Source: Candidatus Delongbacteria bacterium
GTDB lineage: Bacteria > UBA4055
Length of the DNA stretch: 6,083 nucleotides
Assembly (NCBI GenBank): GCA_003477045.1
Contig: DMTS01000185.1
Span: forward strand, 22,086 to 28,168
Reading direction: 5' to 3'
Shown: positions 5,167 to 6,083 of the stretch, in pieces
Numbering within the stretch: position 1 is the first letter of the stretch
Layout of the letters: every line of letters starts with the position of its first letter
Made by a program: the position numbers and the translations under genes
The notes under the pieces: generated by a model
What the model saw: only the letters and a program-made list of their open reading frames with translations
Told to the model about the DNA's origin: nothing
The model's database searches: none

Positions 5167-6083
5167 ATGTACAAAAAATTACTATTTCTATTTATCGGGA
5201 TCGCGATCACGGGATTTGTATTCATGTCCTGCAGCGATGACGACAGCAGCACAAACCCGCCTCCTACACCGGAGTGCACGATTCTATCGCCCAACGGCGG
5301 CGAAGTTCTGCAGATGGGCAATGTTGTAAAAATCAAATTTGAGAACGATCTGACTGATACTGTTGCAATGCATCTTTACAAAGGCGGAAATTTCCTGATG
5401 GATATTGAGGCGATGATAACTACAAATGATTCATTGGAATGGTACATTCCGACCACGCTTGATGTAGGCACAGACTACAAAGTTAAGATCGGAAGCATTG
5501 AGGATTCGACCAAATACGATTTCAGCGATAATTCTTTTGCGATCGCACCTGCCGGTGATTACATAATTGTTACATCCTCGAATGGCGGGGACATCTGGCT
5601 GAAGGGTTCAACAAAACAGATAACATGGTACGATAACATATCTGGTAGCGTGAACTTATTTTTATTGAAAAACGGTGTTCCTGTTATGGATATATTCGGA
5701 ACTCCACAGGCGAGCAACGGCACTAAAAGCTGGACTATACCGAACGACGGATCTTTAATTGACGGAGCGGATTATACTCTTCAGATAGTCAGCGTCGATA
5801 ACCCTGCTGTGAACGATATCAGCGACAGTTACTTCTGTCTTGCTACGAATGACAATACTCAAAATATTGTCGGGGAATGGGACGCTGTAGGCACTTGGAC
5901 AAAATGGGCTACAGAATGGAACTTCATCGCAGGTGGAACATTCACTAACGGTTATGGAGAGCCGGGAACATGGTATATGGTGGGTAACGGTTTAAAGGTA
6001 GAGTTTGATCTTGATACGCATTCTTTCCTGGCAATAGTAAATGGAAATCATCTGGATGGTACTATGTCTAATGTGGCAGGAGC
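5167..6083 (+). CDS. Lipoprotein with two Kre9/KNH-like modules and a lipocalin-like domain, 3'-truncated
   Basis: The frame is open from ATG 5167 to the right edge, 305 codons with no stop, so the C-terminus is outside the window. The signal peptide ends F-M-S-C with lipidated Cys22, followed by SDDDSSTN and a proline linker. Residues about 39-127 and 133-226 are two related beta-sandwich modules, each opening with a Ser-[Pro/Ser]-Asn-Gly-Gly-[Glu/Asp] turn, then a Lys-Ile-[Lys/Thr]-[Phe/Trp] strand, a hydrophobic strand with LYKGG or LLKNG, a Trp-[Tyr/Thr]-Ile-Pro motif and a DYxxKI/DYTLQI strand; this fits the Kre9/KNH (Ser-Thr-rich GPI-anchored type, PF10342) pattern seen in bacterial surface proteins. 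From about 234 an IVGEWDAVGTW start followed by GGTFTNGYGEPGTWY resembles bacterial lipocalin-like lipoproteins. A role in binding a small ligand or surface polymer is inference. It has its own candidate promoter after a terminator. Confidence 0.8.
   Translation, partial: MYKKLLFLFIGIAITGFVFMSCSDDDSSTNPPPTPECTILSPNGGEVLQMGNVVKIKFENDLTDTVAMHLYKGGNFLMDIEAMITTNDSLEWYIPTTLDVGTDYKVKIGSIEDSTKYDFSDNSFAIAPAGDYIIVTSSNGGDIWLKGSTKQITWYDNISGSVNLFLLKNGVPVMDIFGTPQASNGTKSWTIPNDGSLIDGADYTLQIVSVDNPAVNDISDSYFCLATNDNTQNIVGEWDAVGTWTKWATEWNFIAGGTFTNGYGEPGTWYMVGNGLKVEFDLDTHSFLAIVNGNHLDGTMSNVAG

Noticed and set aside
5136..5336. Minus-strand open frame of 66 codons
   Set aside because: It overlaps the promoter, ribosome site and signal-peptide region of a well-supported + strand gene.

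Overview
The window looks like a chromosomal segment from a Gram-negative, didermal bacterium of the Fibrobacterota-Chlorobiota-Bacteroidota (FCB) neighbourhood, moderate in base composition and AT-leaning between genes. Three observations point there: a Fibrobacter succinogenes major paralogous (FISUMP) domain protein, three predicted lipoproteins with Ser/Asp-rich stretches directly after the lipidated cysteine, and a predicted outer-membrane beta-barrel. The exact phylum cannot be fixed from sequence alone. All five genes are on the + strand and all encode exported proteins, so this is a cell-envelope locus. I see no mobile element, CRISPR array, RNA gene, toxin or phage gene.

Layout: (1) bases 1-660 hold a 5'-truncated FISUMP lipoprotein gene, missing essentially only its signal peptide. 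(2) Twelve bases later comes a 267-residue periplasmic protein with a FlgT-N/LPP20-like N-terminal domain (673-1476), probably in the same operon. (3) A 119-base spacer carries a candidate promoter and a helically phased direct repeat, then a 447-residue outer-membrane beta-barrel protein (1596-2939). (4) A rho-independent terminator is followed at once by a candidate promoter, then a 647-residue lipoprotein with three Ig/PKD-like domains and a tyrosine-rich YD-like region (3090-5033). (5) A near-copy of the same terminator-promoter block precedes a fifth gene running off the right edge (5167 onward), a lipoprotein with two Kre9/KNH-like modules and a lipocalin-like domain.

The products appear to work at the outer membrane and cell surface: one barrel, three lipoproteins that may be surface-displayed, and one soluble periplasmic protein. 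I infer no shared enzymatic pathway; no catalytic motif is evident in any gene. The most notable non-coding signal is the 43-base terminator-promoter repeat (40/43 identical, all three differences in the hairpin loop) that brackets the fourth gene in direct orientation.
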